A stretch of 64,000 nucleotides of DNA from Bradyrhizobium nitroreducens. GTDB lineage: Bacteria > Pseudomonadota > Alphaproteobacteria > Rhizobiales > Xanthobacteraceae. The stretch spans positions 6,735,149 to 6,799,148 of the forward strand of contig NZ_LFJC01000003.1 in the NCBI RefSeq assembly GCF_002776695.1, written 5' to 3'. The notes beneath the pieces were generated by a model. That model was not told the origin of the DNA and made no database searches. It saw nothing but the letters and a program-made list of their open reading frames with translations. A program made the translations under genes and the position numbers. Below are positions 51,141 through 59,690 of the stretch, piece by piece (position 1 is the stretch's first letter; each line of letters starts with the position of its first letter).

Positions 51141-51698
51141 TCAGAGCGACTTGCGGCGTGCGGACAGGATCCGGGCGACATGGCCGTCGTCGCCGTACAT
51201 CGCGTCCCACAGATCGACACCGGAGGCCCACGATCCCATCCAGTCGTCGATGCTGGGGGCATCCTCGAAGAAGGCGTCGGTCCAGTCATCGCCATCATGT
51301 CCGTTGGGATCGAAGATCCGCATTCGGAAGTCCGGGTCGCGGCAATCGACGCACGAATAGATGGCGCATCCCCAATGGCAGATCGGCAGAAGGCCATCTG
51401 GCCAAGCCAACTCTGGCGCACTCCGAAACAGGTCGTAGATCGCAACAATGGTCTTGCCGGTATCGTCGGGAACGCCGTTCGTCAGCCCGATCAGTCCGTA
51501 TCCCGGACCAAAACCTCCATTGCCGATCTCTTTATAGATTCGCTTCAGGAGAGGCGGCAGCCGGAAAGCAAGATGCTCTTCGTCGGATGCAATTTGGCCG
51601 GCCCTGGCGGGGATCAGTCCGGCGCCCGAAGGCCAGCCGAGATCAGTGGGTTTTGTCTTCAGCCGTCGCCGGATCGCAGCGATGATAACCTCATCCAT
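51141..51698 (-). CDS. SMI1/KNR4 (SUKH-1) family protein
   Basis: 185 residues. The pattern LAFRLPPLLKRIYKEIGNGGFGPGYGLIGL (residues about 43-72) is the hallmark of SUKH-1 proteins, with the later ICHWGCAIYSCVD and WASGVDLWDAMYG blocks. Many SUKH proteins are immunity partners of polymorphic toxins, but no toxin gene is next to this one. It lies between a REP-like repeat and an XRE regulator. Composition is slightly AT-richer than its neighbours. Confidence 0.8.
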   Translation of the reverse strand: MDEVIIAAIRRRLKTKPTDLGWPSGAGLIPARAGQIASDEEHLAFRLPPLLKRIYKEIGNGGFGPGYGLIGLTNGVPDDTGKTIVAIYDLFRSAPELAWPDGLLPICHWGCAIYSCVDCRDPDFRMRIFDPNGHDGDDWTDAFFEDAPSIDDWMGSWASGVDLWDAMYGDDGHVARILSARRKSL

Positions 51699-51761
51699 CG
51701 ACGGGGCCCTTCGTCCTGAAGAATGCGTTCACATCATGCCAGCAGACGGCATTTGGCGAAA

Positions 51762-52424
51762 CTACCCCGCCCCCGTCACGCAATTCACCCACAGCACGAC
51801 GGACTTCGCATCATTCGCCGGGTTCGAAAACCGGTGCGGCCGCCGGCTGGCGAAGCGAAAGCTGTCGCCGGTCTTCAGCGACCAGGTCTCGCTGTCCACC
51901 GTCAGCATCATCTCGCCTTCGAGCACGAGGCCGGCCTCTTCGCCGTCATGGGTGTAGAGCTCGTCGCCGGTGGAGCCGCCGGGCTCCAGATGCACCAGAA
52001 ACAGATTGAGCTTGCTGTCGGCGCTGGCCGGGCTCAGCAATTGCTTCGACACGCCGGTGCGCCACAGCTTCAACTCCGGCCGCTGCAGCTCACGCGTCAC
52101 GACCCGATCGGAGGCACCGTCGGCGCTCGGGCTTGCGCCGAACAGTGCGGCGATGCCGACGCCGAGCACGTCGGCGAGCGTTGCCAGCACCCGCAGCGAG
52201 GGCGATGACAGGCCGCGCTCGATCTGGCTGAGGAAGCCGATCGAAAGCTCCGTGCGCGCTGCGACCGTCTCCAGCGAGAATTGCCTGACGCGCCGGAGGT
52301 CGCGGATACGGCGGCCGACCGCGACGTCCATCGCAGGCTCCGCCGGCTTGGTGACGGCTTTGGACTTCGCCCGCTTCGCCGGCTTGCTTGCCGCCGGTTT
52401 GCGCATTCTCTTGCCACCGCTCAC
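51762..52424 (-). CDS. XRE-family regulator with C-terminal cupin
   Basis: 220 residues. A Lys/Ala-rich N-terminal tail, HTH_3 domain (FSLETVAARTELSIGFLSQIERG, about residues 50-72) and cupin domain (THDGEEAGLVLEGEMMLTVDS). Start taken as GTG, preceded by AAGGAAG; an ATG six codons later is possible. It is divergent from the amino acid ABC transporter and is its likely regulator, with a candidate operator at 52486. Confidence 0.88.
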   Translation of the reverse strand: MSGGKRMRKPAASKPAKRAKSKAVTKPAEPAMDVAVGRRIRDLRRVRQFSLETVAARTELSIGFLSQIERGLSSPSLRVLATLADVLGVGIAALFGASPSADGASDRVVTRELQRPELKLWRTGVSKQLLSPASADSKLNLFLVHLEPGGSTGDELYTHDGEEAGLVLEGEMMLTVDSETWSLKTGDSFRFASRRPHRFSNPANDAKSVVLWVNCVTGAG

Positions 52425-52485
52425 GTCAAACCGCTTCCTTCATGTGCATGAAAACCACTTGCATCGTTCGCGAAAGTGTGACCAA

Positions 52486-52505
52486 ATTTTCATATTGGTG
52501 AAAAT
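52486..52505. promoter_or_regulatory. Candidate operator between XRE-cupin and ABC transporter genes
   Basis: A perfect 20-bp inverted repeat, ATTTTCA-N6-TGAAAAT, in an otherwise GC-rich region. It lies 79 bases before the transporter start and 62 bases from the regulator start, a fitting place for autoregulation and control of the divergent operon. Confidence 0.5.
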
Positions 52506-52583
52506 AGGCCGAAACGGCGCGGCCCGCAACGTCTGATCACGACGGCGCGGCGCCGAGGGCGGCCAGACCCAAAGGGGGATGCG

Positions 52584-53342
52584 ATGAAGCGTATTGTTCA
52601 GGCCGCGATGGCGGCACTCGCGATTGCAGCAGCGACGCCGGCCTCGGCGCAACAGGTGCTGAAGGTCGGCTCGACCCCGACGGGCATTCCCTTCACCTTC
52701 CTCGACACCAAGACCAACACCATCCAGGGTATCATGGTCGATCTCATCACCGAGGTCGGCAAGGATGCCGGCTTCAACGTGCAGATCGAGCCGATGCAGT
52801 TCTCGGCGCTGATCCCCTCGCTGACCTCGAGCAAGATCGACATCATCGCCGCCGCGATGTTCATTACCGCGCCGCGCAAGGAGGTCGTCGACTTCTCCGA
52901 CCCGATCTACACCTATGGCGAGGGCCTCGTCGTGCCGAAGGGCGACACCAAGGCCTATGCCACGCAGGAGGATTTGAAGGGCGAGACGGTGGGCGCACAG
53001 GTCGGCACCGCCTTCGTCGACGCGCTGAAGAAGACCGGGCTGTTCGCCGACGTGAAAGCCTACGACACCATTCCGGACATTCTGCGCGACGTGAACACCG
53101 GCCGCCTCAAGGCCGGCTACGCCGACTATCCGATCCTCGCCTACAATCTGAAGCAGGGCGGCTTCCCTGAAGTGCGCCTCGTCGACGGCTACAAGCCCGT
53201 CACCGTCGGCTCGGTCGGCATCGGCGTGCGCAAGGGCGAGACCGCGCTGCTCGGCAAGATCAACGCTTCGCTGACGAAGCTGAAGGCCAACGGCACCATC
53301 GACAAGATCCTCGACAAATGGGGCCTCAAGGCACAGGGCTGA
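52584..53342 (+). CDS. Polar amino acid ABC transporter, substrate-binding protein
   Basis: 252 residues. Signal peptide (MKRIVQAAMAALAIAAATPASAQ) and a family 3 solute-binding domain with the signature-like IMVDLITEVGKDAGFNVQ and ITAPRKEVVDFSDPIY. It binds an amino acid or related amine in the periplasm for the permease and ATPase downstream. Ligand unknown; the context of D-amino acid and gamma-glutamyl metabolism suggests an amino acid or opine-like compound. Confidence 0.9.
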   Translation: MKRIVQAAMAALAIAAATPASAQQVLKVGSTPTGIPFTFLDTKTNTIQGIMVDLITEVGKDAGFNVQIEPMQFSALIPSLTSSKIDIIAAAMFITAPRKEVVDFSDPIYTYGEGLVVPKGDTKAYATQEDLKGETVGAQVGTAFVDALKKTGLFADVKAYDTIPDILRDVNTGRLKAGYADYPILAYNLKQGGFPEVRLVDGYKPVTVGSVGIGVRKGETALLGKINASLTKLKANGTIDKILDKWGLKAQG

Positions 53343-53387
53343 TCGATAGCGATCGGTCGATGAAGGCTCTTGAGTGAAGGCTGGCCG

Positions 53388-54041
53388 ATGAAAGGCTTCT
53401 GGCACGACGCCGCCGAGTTCTTCCCGATCCTGATGAACGGCGTCGTACTGACGATCGTGGTCACCATCGGCTCGCTGCTGCTCTCGACGGTGCTCGGCCT
53501 CGTCTGGGCGATGATGCGGGTCTCCGGCATCAAGGCGCTGTCGATGATCAGCGCCAGCCTGATCAACGTGATCCGGGGCATCCCGATCATCGTCCTGTTG
53601 TTCTACCTCTACTTCGTGATGCCCGATCTCGGCGTCACGCTCTCGGCCTTGCAGGCTGCCATCCTCGGGCTCGGCATCGCCTATTCGGCCTACCAGGCGG
53701 AAAACTTCCGCGCCGGCATCGAGGCGATCGACAAGGGGCAGATCGAGGCTGCGCAGTCGATCGGCATGGGCTGGTGGCTCACCATGCGCCGCGTGGTGCT
53801 GCCGCAGGCCGTGCGCATCGTGCTGCCGCCCTACGGCAACGTCATGATCATGATGCTGAAGGATTCCTCGCAGGCCTCGACCATCACGGTCGCCGAGCTT
53901 GCGCTGCAGGGCAAGCTGATCGCGTCCTCGACCTTCAAGAACACCAATGTGTTCACGCTGGTCGCGCTGATGTATCTCACCATGAGCATTCCGTTGATCC
54001 TGCTGGTCCGTCACTTCGAGAAGCGGGCCGGCAAGCGATGA
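53388..54041 (+). CDS. Polar amino acid ABC transporter, permease
   Basis: 217 residues with about five membrane helices and the His/Glu/Gln-type permease coupling loop (EAAQSIGMGWWLTMRRVVLPQAVR). A single permease gene implies a homodimer. The ATG at 53388 is preferred over a TTG six codons upstream. Its stop overlaps the start of the ATPase gene by 4 bases. Confidence 0.9.
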   Translation: MKGFWHDAAEFFPILMNGVVLTIVVTIGSLLLSTVLGLVWAMMRVSGIKALSMISASLINVIRGIPIIVLLFYLYFVMPDLGVTLSALQAAILGLGIAYSAYQAENFRAGIEAIDKGQIEAAQSIGMGWWLTMRRVVLPQAVRIVLPPYGNVMIMMLKDSSQASTITVAELALQGKLIASSTFKNTNVFTLVALMYLTMSIPLILLVRHFEKRAGKR

Positions 54042-54769
54042 TCGAGCTCAATGACGTCCACAAGAGCTTTGGCGAGAACGAGGTGCTCAAGGGCATCACC
54101 GCTTCCGTGCAGAAGGGCGAGGTGGTCTGCATCGTCGGTCCCTCCGGCTCCGGCAAATCCACCATCCTGCGCTGTATCAACGGCCTCGAGAGCTACGACC
54201 GCGGCGAGATCAGCGTCGAGGGCCTGAAGGTCGACCGCGATGCACCGTCGATCGTGAATATCCGCACTCAGGTCTCGATGGTGTTCCAGCGTTTCAACCT
54301 GTTCCCGCATCGCACCGCGCTGGAGAACGTGATCGAGGGGCCGCTCTACGTGAAGAGGGAGCCGCGTGCTCAGGCACTGGAGCGCGGCCGCGCGCTGCTC
54401 GCCCAGGTCGGGCTCGCCGAGAAGGCTGACGCACATCCGCCGCAGCTCTCCGGCGGCCAGCAGCAGCGCGTCGCCATCGCGCGAGCGCTCGCCATGCAGC
54501 CGAAGGCCATCCTGTTCGACGAGCCGACCTCGGCGCTCGATCCCGAGCTCGTCGGCGACGTCCTCGGTGTGATGCGCAAGCTCGCTGACGACGGCATGAC
54601 CATGGTCGTCGTCACCCACGAGATGGGTTTTGCCCGCGACGTCGCCGACCGCGTGCTGTTCATCGACGGCGGCGTCATCGTCGAGCAGGGGCCGGCCAAG
54701 GCGCTGCTCAACCAACCCCAACATCCGCGCACGCAGGATTTCCTACGGCGCGTGCTGCATCCGCTCTGA
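54038..54769 (+). CDS. Polar amino acid ABC transporter, ATP-binding protein
   Basis: 243 residues with Walker A GPSGSGKST, Q-loop MVFQRFNLFPH, signature LSGGQQQR, Walker B AILFDEPTSALD and H-loop VTHEMGFA, all intact. It closely matches GlnQ/HisP-type ATPases. It completes a three-gene importer and is followed 12 bases later by the FAD oxidoreductase, so that enzyme probably acts on the imported compound. Confidence 0.92.
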   Translation: MIELNDVHKSFGENEVLKGITASVQKGEVVCIVGPSGSGKSTILRCINGLESYDRGEISVEGLKVDRDAPSIVNIRTQVSMVFQRFNLFPHRTALENVIEGPLYVKREPRAQALERGRALLAQVGLAEKADAHPPQLSGGQQQRVAIARALAMQPKAILFDEPTSALDPELVGDVLGVMRKLADDGMTMVVVTHEMGFARDVADRVLFIDGGVIVEQGPAKALLNQPQHPRTQDFLRRVLHPL

Positions 54770-54781
54770 CCGGTCTTCGCC

Positions 54782-56065
54782 ATGACGCGCCTGCCTCTGC
54801 CGCCCTCGCTTTATGCCGACACCGCCGTGGCGCCTGTCGCCACGCCGCCGCTCGACGCCGACAAGTCCGTCTCCGTCGCCATCGTCGGCGGCGGTTACAC
54901 CGGCCTCTCGACCGCCTTGCATCTGGCGGAGCAGGGCGTCGAGGTGCTGGTGCTGGAGGCGCAGGAGCCGGGCTGGGGCGCGTCGGGCAACAACGGCGGC
55001 CACACCAATCCCGGATTGAAGCACGACCCCGATCAGATCGAGGCGGATTTCGGCGCCGAACTCGGCCGCCGCATGATCGCGTTCTCCTACGGCACCACTG
55101 ATTTCACGCATGACCTGATCCGCCGCTACCAGATCCCGTGCGAGGCGCGGCAGAACGGCACGCTCCGCGCGGCCTATAACGAAGCGAGCGCCGCCGCGAT
55201 CGAAAAGACTGCGCAGCAATGCATCCGCCGTGGCATGCCGGTGTCCTATCTGAACCGCGAGCAGCTGCGTGAGATGACCGGCACCGACCGCTACATCGGC
55301 GCCATGCTGGACACGCGCGGCGGCGATCTGCATCCTCTCAGCTACGCCCGTGGTCTCGCGCGCGCCGCGATCTCGGCGGGCGCGAAGGTGCATGGCGAGA
55401 CGCCGGCGCTGTCACTGCGCCGCGACGGCTTGCGCTGGCGGATCGAGACGCCGCGCGCCGTGGTTCATGCCGACAAGGTCCTGCTCGCCACCAACGGCTT
55501 TACCGACGATCTCTGGCCGGCGCTCCGCCGCACCATCGTGCCGGTGTTCTCCTCGATCGCCGCCACCGCGCCGCTGTCCGACGCGGTCGCGCGTTCGATC
55601 ATGCCGACGCGTCCCGTGCTCTACGAGAGCGGACACATCACCGTCTATTACCGCATCGACCAGCAGAATCGCTTGCTGATGGGCGGCCGCGGCCCGATGC
55701 GCTGGATCAAGTCGCCGCACGACGTCGCCTATCTCATGAGGTATGCGGAGAGGTTGTGGCCGCAGCTGAAGGGCGTTGCCTGGACGCACGGCTGGAACAG
55801 CCGGCTCGCCATCACCGGGGATCATTATCCGCACGTGCATGAGCCGGCCGAGGGCATATTGATCTCGCTCGGCTGCAATGGCCGCGGCGTTGCGCTCGCG
55901 ACCGCGATGGGCGCGCAGCTCGCCCGACGGCTGATCGGCGGCGCCAAGGCGGAGATCGACATGCCCGTGACCGGCATCAAGCCGATCCCGATGCATGCGT
56001 TCTGGCCGGTGGGCGTGACGACCGCCGTGATCGCGGGCCGCGTGCGCGACCGGCTCGGCATCTGA
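54782..56065 (+). CDS. FAD-dependent amine/amino acid oxidoreductase (DAO family, PuuB/OrdL-like)
   Basis: 427 residues. FAD-binding IVGGGYTGLSTALHLAEQG begins near residue 34, followed by WGASGNNGGHTNPG, the PuuB-like segment. The C-terminal FAD contact is LISLGCNGRGVALATAMG. Such enzymes oxidise the amine of gamma-glutamylputrescine or related secondary amines. It is the fourth gene of the transporter operon. Exact substrate unknown. Confidence 0.87.
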   Translation: MTRLPLPPSLYADTAVAPVATPPLDADKSVSVAIVGGGYTGLSTALHLAEQGVEVLVLEAQEPGWGASGNNGGHTNPGLKHDPDQIEADFGAELGRRMIAFSYGTTDFTHDLIRRYQIPCEARQNGTLRAAYNEASAAAIEKTAQQCIRRGMPVSYLNREQLREMTGTDRYIGAMLDTRGGDLHPLSYARGLARAAISAGAKVHGETPALSLRRDGLRWRIETPRAVVHADKVLLATNGFTDDLWPALRRTIVPVFSSIAATAPLSDAVARSIMPTRPVLYESGHITVYYRIDQQNRLLMGGRGPMRWIKSPHDVAYLMRYAERLWPQLKGVAWTHGWNSRLAITGDHYPHVHEPAEGILISLGCNGRGVALATAMGAQLARRLIGGAKAEIDMPVTGIKPIPMHAFWPVGVTTAVIAGRVRDRLGI

Positions 56066-56117
56066 AGAGGGCGGCGCCCGGTCAGGGCCGGCGCCTTGCA
56101 TCGTAAACGATCGGGTG

Positions 56118-56342
56118 TCAGCAGCGGCCCTGCTTCCACAGGCCGGGCGGGCAACCGTGACCGCGCCAGCCGACCTTGCGCCCACGCGACCATCCATGCG
56201 GCGTGCCATGGTGATGATGGCCCATCGAATGACCATGACCATGGCCGTGACCGCCCCCATGGCCGCCCTTGGCCAGCGCAGGGCTTGTCAATGTGAAGCC
56301 GGCCGCAATGACCAGCGACGCAGCGAGCGCGAGTTTCTTCAT
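56118..56342 (-). CDS. Small exported His/Gly-rich protein, 74 residues
   Basis: Signal peptide (MKKLALAASLVIAAGFTLTSPALA) followed by a His-Gly repeat tract (GGHGHGHGHS, GHHHHG) and a C-terminal CPPGLWKQGRC. Likely periplasmic and metal-binding. GGAGGA lies 7 bases before the ATG. The role is not known; the ending with CPPGL and a terminal Cys is shared by other small exported rhizobial proteins in my memory. Confidence 0.75.
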   Translation of the reverse strand: MKKLALAASLVIAAGFTLTSPALAKGGHGGGHGHGHGHSMGHHHHGTPHGWSRGRKVGWRGHGCPPGLWKQGRC

Positions 56343-56500
56343 GATGTCCTCCATCGGGGCGAGCGCACTTGTCCGTTCAATGAACGAAGCGTGAGCAGGT
56401 TGGTTCCCCGCGAATGCGGAGGCGTCATGACGCTCGCGCAGATGCGTCATCGCGCGAGAGCTCAACGCGCGATGGAATAATCTCGAATCGATCCGTGTGC

Positions 56501-58090
56501 TCAGCCTTCCGCCACGGCGTCGGCCCAGGGCTGGAAGATCTCGACCGCGCCGGAATTGACGTCGCCTTCGCGCATCACCACGCTCGGGCAAGCGAATTTT
56601 TGCGGCAAGGCCTGCACGCGGCTCTCTTCATAGTCGAAGTGCGTGGCCAGCGCCTTGCGCACATCCGCTGGCAAGCGGGCGTCGCCGATCACCACCGCGC
56701 CCTCGCTGGCGTCGATGCGTGGCTGGTGGATGGCGGCGTCGAGATCCATGCCGTAATCCATCGCGAAAGAAACCAGCTGCATCACCGAGGGCAGAATGCG
56801 GCGGCCGCCGGATGCGCCGACGGCGAGACGCTTGCCATCCTTGGTCTCGGCGATGACGGGCGTGTAGTTGCAGAGGCAGCGCTTGCCGGGAGCCAAAGAA
56901 TTGGTGGTGCCCGGCGTCGGATCGAACCACATGATGCCATTGTTCATGGTGATGCCGGTGTGTGGTGTCACATAGCGCGAGCCGAAGGACGAGAGCAGCG
57001 TCTGCGTCACCGCCGCGATGTTGCCGTCACGGTCGACCACCGAGAAATGAGTGGTGCAGGCCGGCGCCAGATATTCGGCGCCGAGCGAGCGCTTGCCGTC
57101 GGCATCGCCCATGTCCTTGAGCCGCTCGCGGAAGGCTGCCTGCAAGGCAAGCGCATACTCGACATAGGCGCCGGCATCCGGCGCGCCCGCTGGCGTCAAG
57201 CCCTGCTGCAACAGGCGCAGCGCATGCGCCATCGTCGGCCCCGCCGTGAGCTCCGGCGTCGCGTACACCTTGCCCTCGCGATAGGGAATCGCCAGCGGCA
57301 CGCGCAGATGGGCGCGGAAGGCGGCGAGATCCTCCACCGACAGCGAGCCGCCGTCGGCCTTGATGTCGGAGGCGATGCTCCTGGCGAGATCGCCCTGGTA
57401 GAAATCGCGCGCGCCCGCGTCGGCGAGATGCGACAGCGTCGCCTTCAGGGCGCCCTGCGGCAGCCGCGTCTCGGCCTTGATGCCCCATGGCGCGGTCGGC
57501 GGCAGGCCGTCCTTCAGGTAGGCGGCCGCGCTTGCGGGATAGCGCCTGAGATCGGCGGCCGAGCCGGAGATCGTCACCGTCGTCCACCAATCGACCAGCA
57601 GGCCTTCGCCGGCGAGCGCGGCTGCCGGCGTGACCAGATCCTTCCACGGTATCTTGGCGTAGCGGCGATGCGCCTCTTCCATCCCTGCGACGACGCCGGG
57701 GACGGCAATCGAGCCGGGGCCATGGATGTTGCGGTCGTCCTTCACGCGCGGCCAGGGGAAGAGATCGGAGGCGGCGCCCGCGCCGCTGAGCGGATAGTCG
57801 GCAGGGCGCAGGCTCTGCGGCGCGCACATGCCGTAGTCGATCACCTCGGTACGATTCTCCTTCGCGCGGTAAAGCACCATCGCACCGCCGCCGCCGATAC
57901 CGCTATTCCAGGGCTCCAGGACGTTGAGGGCAAAAGTGGTCGCGACGATCGCGTCCACGCAGTCGCCACCCGCGGCCAGCACCTGCGCCCCGATTTCAGC
58001 CGCCCGTCGCGATTGCGAGGCGACGATGCCGCCCTTGGATGTGACGGCGGGTTTGCGGACGGTTTGGTTGAGGCTGAACTGATGAGGCAT
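56501..58090 (-). CDS. ggt: Gamma-glutamyltransferase family protein
   Basis: 529 residues of the Ntn-hydrolase GGT family. The predicted autocleavage site is before the Thr of TTHFSVVD (about residue 345), which becomes the nucleophile of the small subunit. GIGGGGAMVLY and ASGGRRI are conserved blocks. No signal peptide is visible at the chosen start (MPHQFSLNQ), unlike secreted E. coli GGT, so a cytoplasmic or atypical location is inferred. It could remove gamma-glutamyl groups from glutathione or gamma-glutamyl amines. Divergent from the enoyl-CoA hydratase gene. Confidence 0.88.
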   Translation of the reverse strand: MPHQFSLNQTVRKPAVTSKGGIVASQSRRAAEIGAQVLAAGGDCVDAIVATTFALNVLEPWNSGIGGGGAMVLYRAKENRTEVIDYGMCAPQSLRPADYPLSGAGAASDLFPWPRVKDDRNIHGPGSIAVPGVVAGMEEAHRRYAKIPWKDLVTPAAALAGEGLLVDWWTTVTISGSAADLRRYPASAAAYLKDGLPPTAPWGIKAETRLPQGALKATLSHLADAGARDFYQGDLARSIASDIKADGGSLSVEDLAAFRAHLRVPLAIPYREGKVYATPELTAGPTMAHALRLLQQGLTPAGAPDAGAYVEYALALQAAFRERLKDMGDADGKRSLGAEYLAPACTTHFSVVDRDGNIAAVTQTLLSSFGSRYVTPHTGITMNNGIMWFDPTPGTTNSLAPGKRCLCNYTPVIAETKDGKRLAVGASGGRRILPSVMQLVSFAMDYGMDLDAAIHQPRIDASEGAVVIGDARLPADVRKALATHFDYEESRVQALPQKFACPSVVMREGDVNSGAVEIFQPWADAVAEG

Positions 58091-58212
58091 GATGTCGTCT
58101 TGATCTCTGGATTCAGTTGCGTCGTTGCAACCGAGGTTGAAGCTCGCGATTGGCGAAGCCCGCGGACAATGGCACATTGCAGCCAACGAGAACATCGAAA
58201 GGGAGACGGGAC

Positions 58213-58986
58213 ATGGCTGGTGTGAAACAGGCGCGGGATGGCGCGGTCGGGATATTGACGCTCGACGAACCCGCAAGCCTCAACGCGATGACGCCGGACC
58301 TGCTCGGCGCACTCGCCAGCGCTGTCGCCGAGATGACCGCAGACGAGACTATCCGCGCGCTGATCCTCACCGGCGCCGGGCGCGGATTTTGCTCAGGACA
58401 GAATTTGAAGGCATCCGAAGCGCTCGGCGAGGACATCGCGGCCGGCGTGATGCGCTTCTACTGGCCGGCCTTCAAGGCATTGCGCGAGTGCCGTGTGCCC
58501 GTGGTCGTCGCCGTGAACGGGGTGGCGGCCGGCGGCGGCTTCAGCCTCGCTATGGCGGGCGACATGATCGTCGCGGCGCGGTCGGCGAGCTTCATCCAGG
58601 TCTTCAGCCGCATCGCGCTGGTGCCGGATCTCGGCTCGACCTGGCTGTTGCCGCGGCTGATCGGCCGGCAGCGCGCGCTCGAGCTGATGCTGCTCAACGA
58701 GCCGCTGGCGGCAGAACGCGCCCAGGAGATCGGCCTGGTGCGGCAGGTCGTCGACGATGCGAGGCTGATGGACGAGGCACTTGCCCTGGCGCGGCGCCTG
58801 GCCGAAGGCCCGACACGCGCCCTGGTGGCAACGCGCCTGCTGGTCGAAGAGAGCGAGCACGCCACTTACGAGGCGCAGTTCCGCCGGGAGATCGAGCTTC
58901 AGGCGGTGGTCCGCAAGAGCGCCGACGCGATCGAAGGCCGCAATGCCTTCGTGGAGAAACGCAAGGCGAGGTTTACCGGGAAGTGA
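58213..58986 (+). CDS. Enoyl-CoA hydratase/isomerase family protein
   Basis: 257 residues of the crotonase fold. The oxyanion-hole segments are GRGFCSGQNLK (near residue 60) and NGVAAGGGFSLAMAGD (near 105), and IALVPDLGSTWLLPRLIG carries the second catalytic position, with Asp in place of Glu as in PaaG-type isomerases. It acts on CoA thioesters in fatty acid or aromatic acid breakdown. The ATG follows AAAGGGAGA. No partner beta-oxidation genes are adjacent. Confidence 0.88.
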   Translation: MAGVKQARDGAVGILTLDEPASLNAMTPDLLGALASAVAEMTADETIRALILTGAGRGFCSGQNLKASEALGEDIAAGVMRFYWPAFKALRECRVPVVVAVNGVAAGGGFSLAMAGDMIVAARSASFIQVFSRIALVPDLGSTWLLPRLIGRQRALELMLLNEPLAAERAQEIGLVRQVVDDARLMDEALALARRLAEGPTRALVATRLLVEESEHATYEAQFRREIELQAVVRKSADAIEGRNAFVEKRKARFTGK

Positions 58987-59063
58987 GGTGGCGGCCAAAA
59001 ACGTCGATGCCCGGGACGAGCCCGGGCATGACGATCGAGAGTGTCAGCAGGAAAGCGGTGCGC

Positions 59064-59240
59064 TCAGAGCGGGCGGTTCAGCCGGCTGGCCTGATACTTG
59101 GCGCGCCATTTCGGGCCAGGCCCGCGCATATAATGGAGCTCGGGACGGTAGGGGTCACCTGCGACCCGGATCAGCGTCTGCCATTTGGCGGCGACGAAGC
59201 TCAGGGGCTGGCGGAGGAGGCTCAGTGAAGCAATCAACAT
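59064..59240 (-). CDS. Small basic protein, 58 residues
   Basis: Reads MLIASLSLLRQPLSFVAAKW, then an RPELHYMRGPG segment, ending SRLNRPL. GAGGTG precedes the ATG. Possibly membrane-associated through its first helix. It lies 9 bases downstream of the DUF6894 gene on the same strand, so the two may be co-transcribed. Not recognised. Confidence 0.5.
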   Translation of the reverse strand: MLIASLSLLRQPLSFVAAKWQTLIRVAGDPYRPELHYMRGPGPKWRAKYQASRLNRPL

Positions 59241-59249
59241 GGCATCACC

Positions 59250-59483
59250 TCAATGCGGCTTGCCAAGCATGGCGGTGAAGGGGAGGTCGAAAATTTCCTC
59301 GCCGTCGTCGTCGCTGACGTGGATCACCCAGTCGCGCCAGTCTTCGTTGCTCGGCGTCAGGATCATCGAGCGCATGATCTGGGACGCACGGTCGCGGGCC
59401 TCGGTGAGGTTGGACACGGCGGCGCCGTAGCGGTCGATCAGCGTGCCCTCGGTGTTCGAGCAGTGAAAATAGACCTGGACCAT
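59250..59483 (-). CDS. DUF6894-like small protein, 77 residues
   Basis: Starts MVQVYFHCSNTEGTLIDRYG and has VIHVSDDDGEEIFDLPF near the end, the usual pattern of these short rhizobial proteins (YFH at the start; a D-x-DG-x-x-hFxLPF ending). AGGAG lies 7 bases upstream of the ATG. The function of the family is unknown. Frequent in Bradyrhizobium in many copies, from memory. Confidence 0.75.
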   Translation of the reverse strand: MVQVYFHCSNTEGTLIDRYGAAVSNLTEARDRASQIMRSMILTPSNEDWRDWVIHVSDDDGEEIFDLPFTAMLGKPH

Positions 59484-59690
59484 ATGCGTCTCCTATCGGG
59501 AGCAACTGGGATGGCAGATCGATACCACCCGAAGCCTTCGCGAAACATTCGGGTTGAACCCGGTAAGGGAATGTACGGATATTGGTCGGCACCAAGGTCG
59601 TTAAAGGTTTAATCACAGGCGGGTGATGGTCAACTGGACGGCGTTTTCCCTGTATGGAACAGCTTTTCGCGGGAAGTCCGGGAGGCCGCC

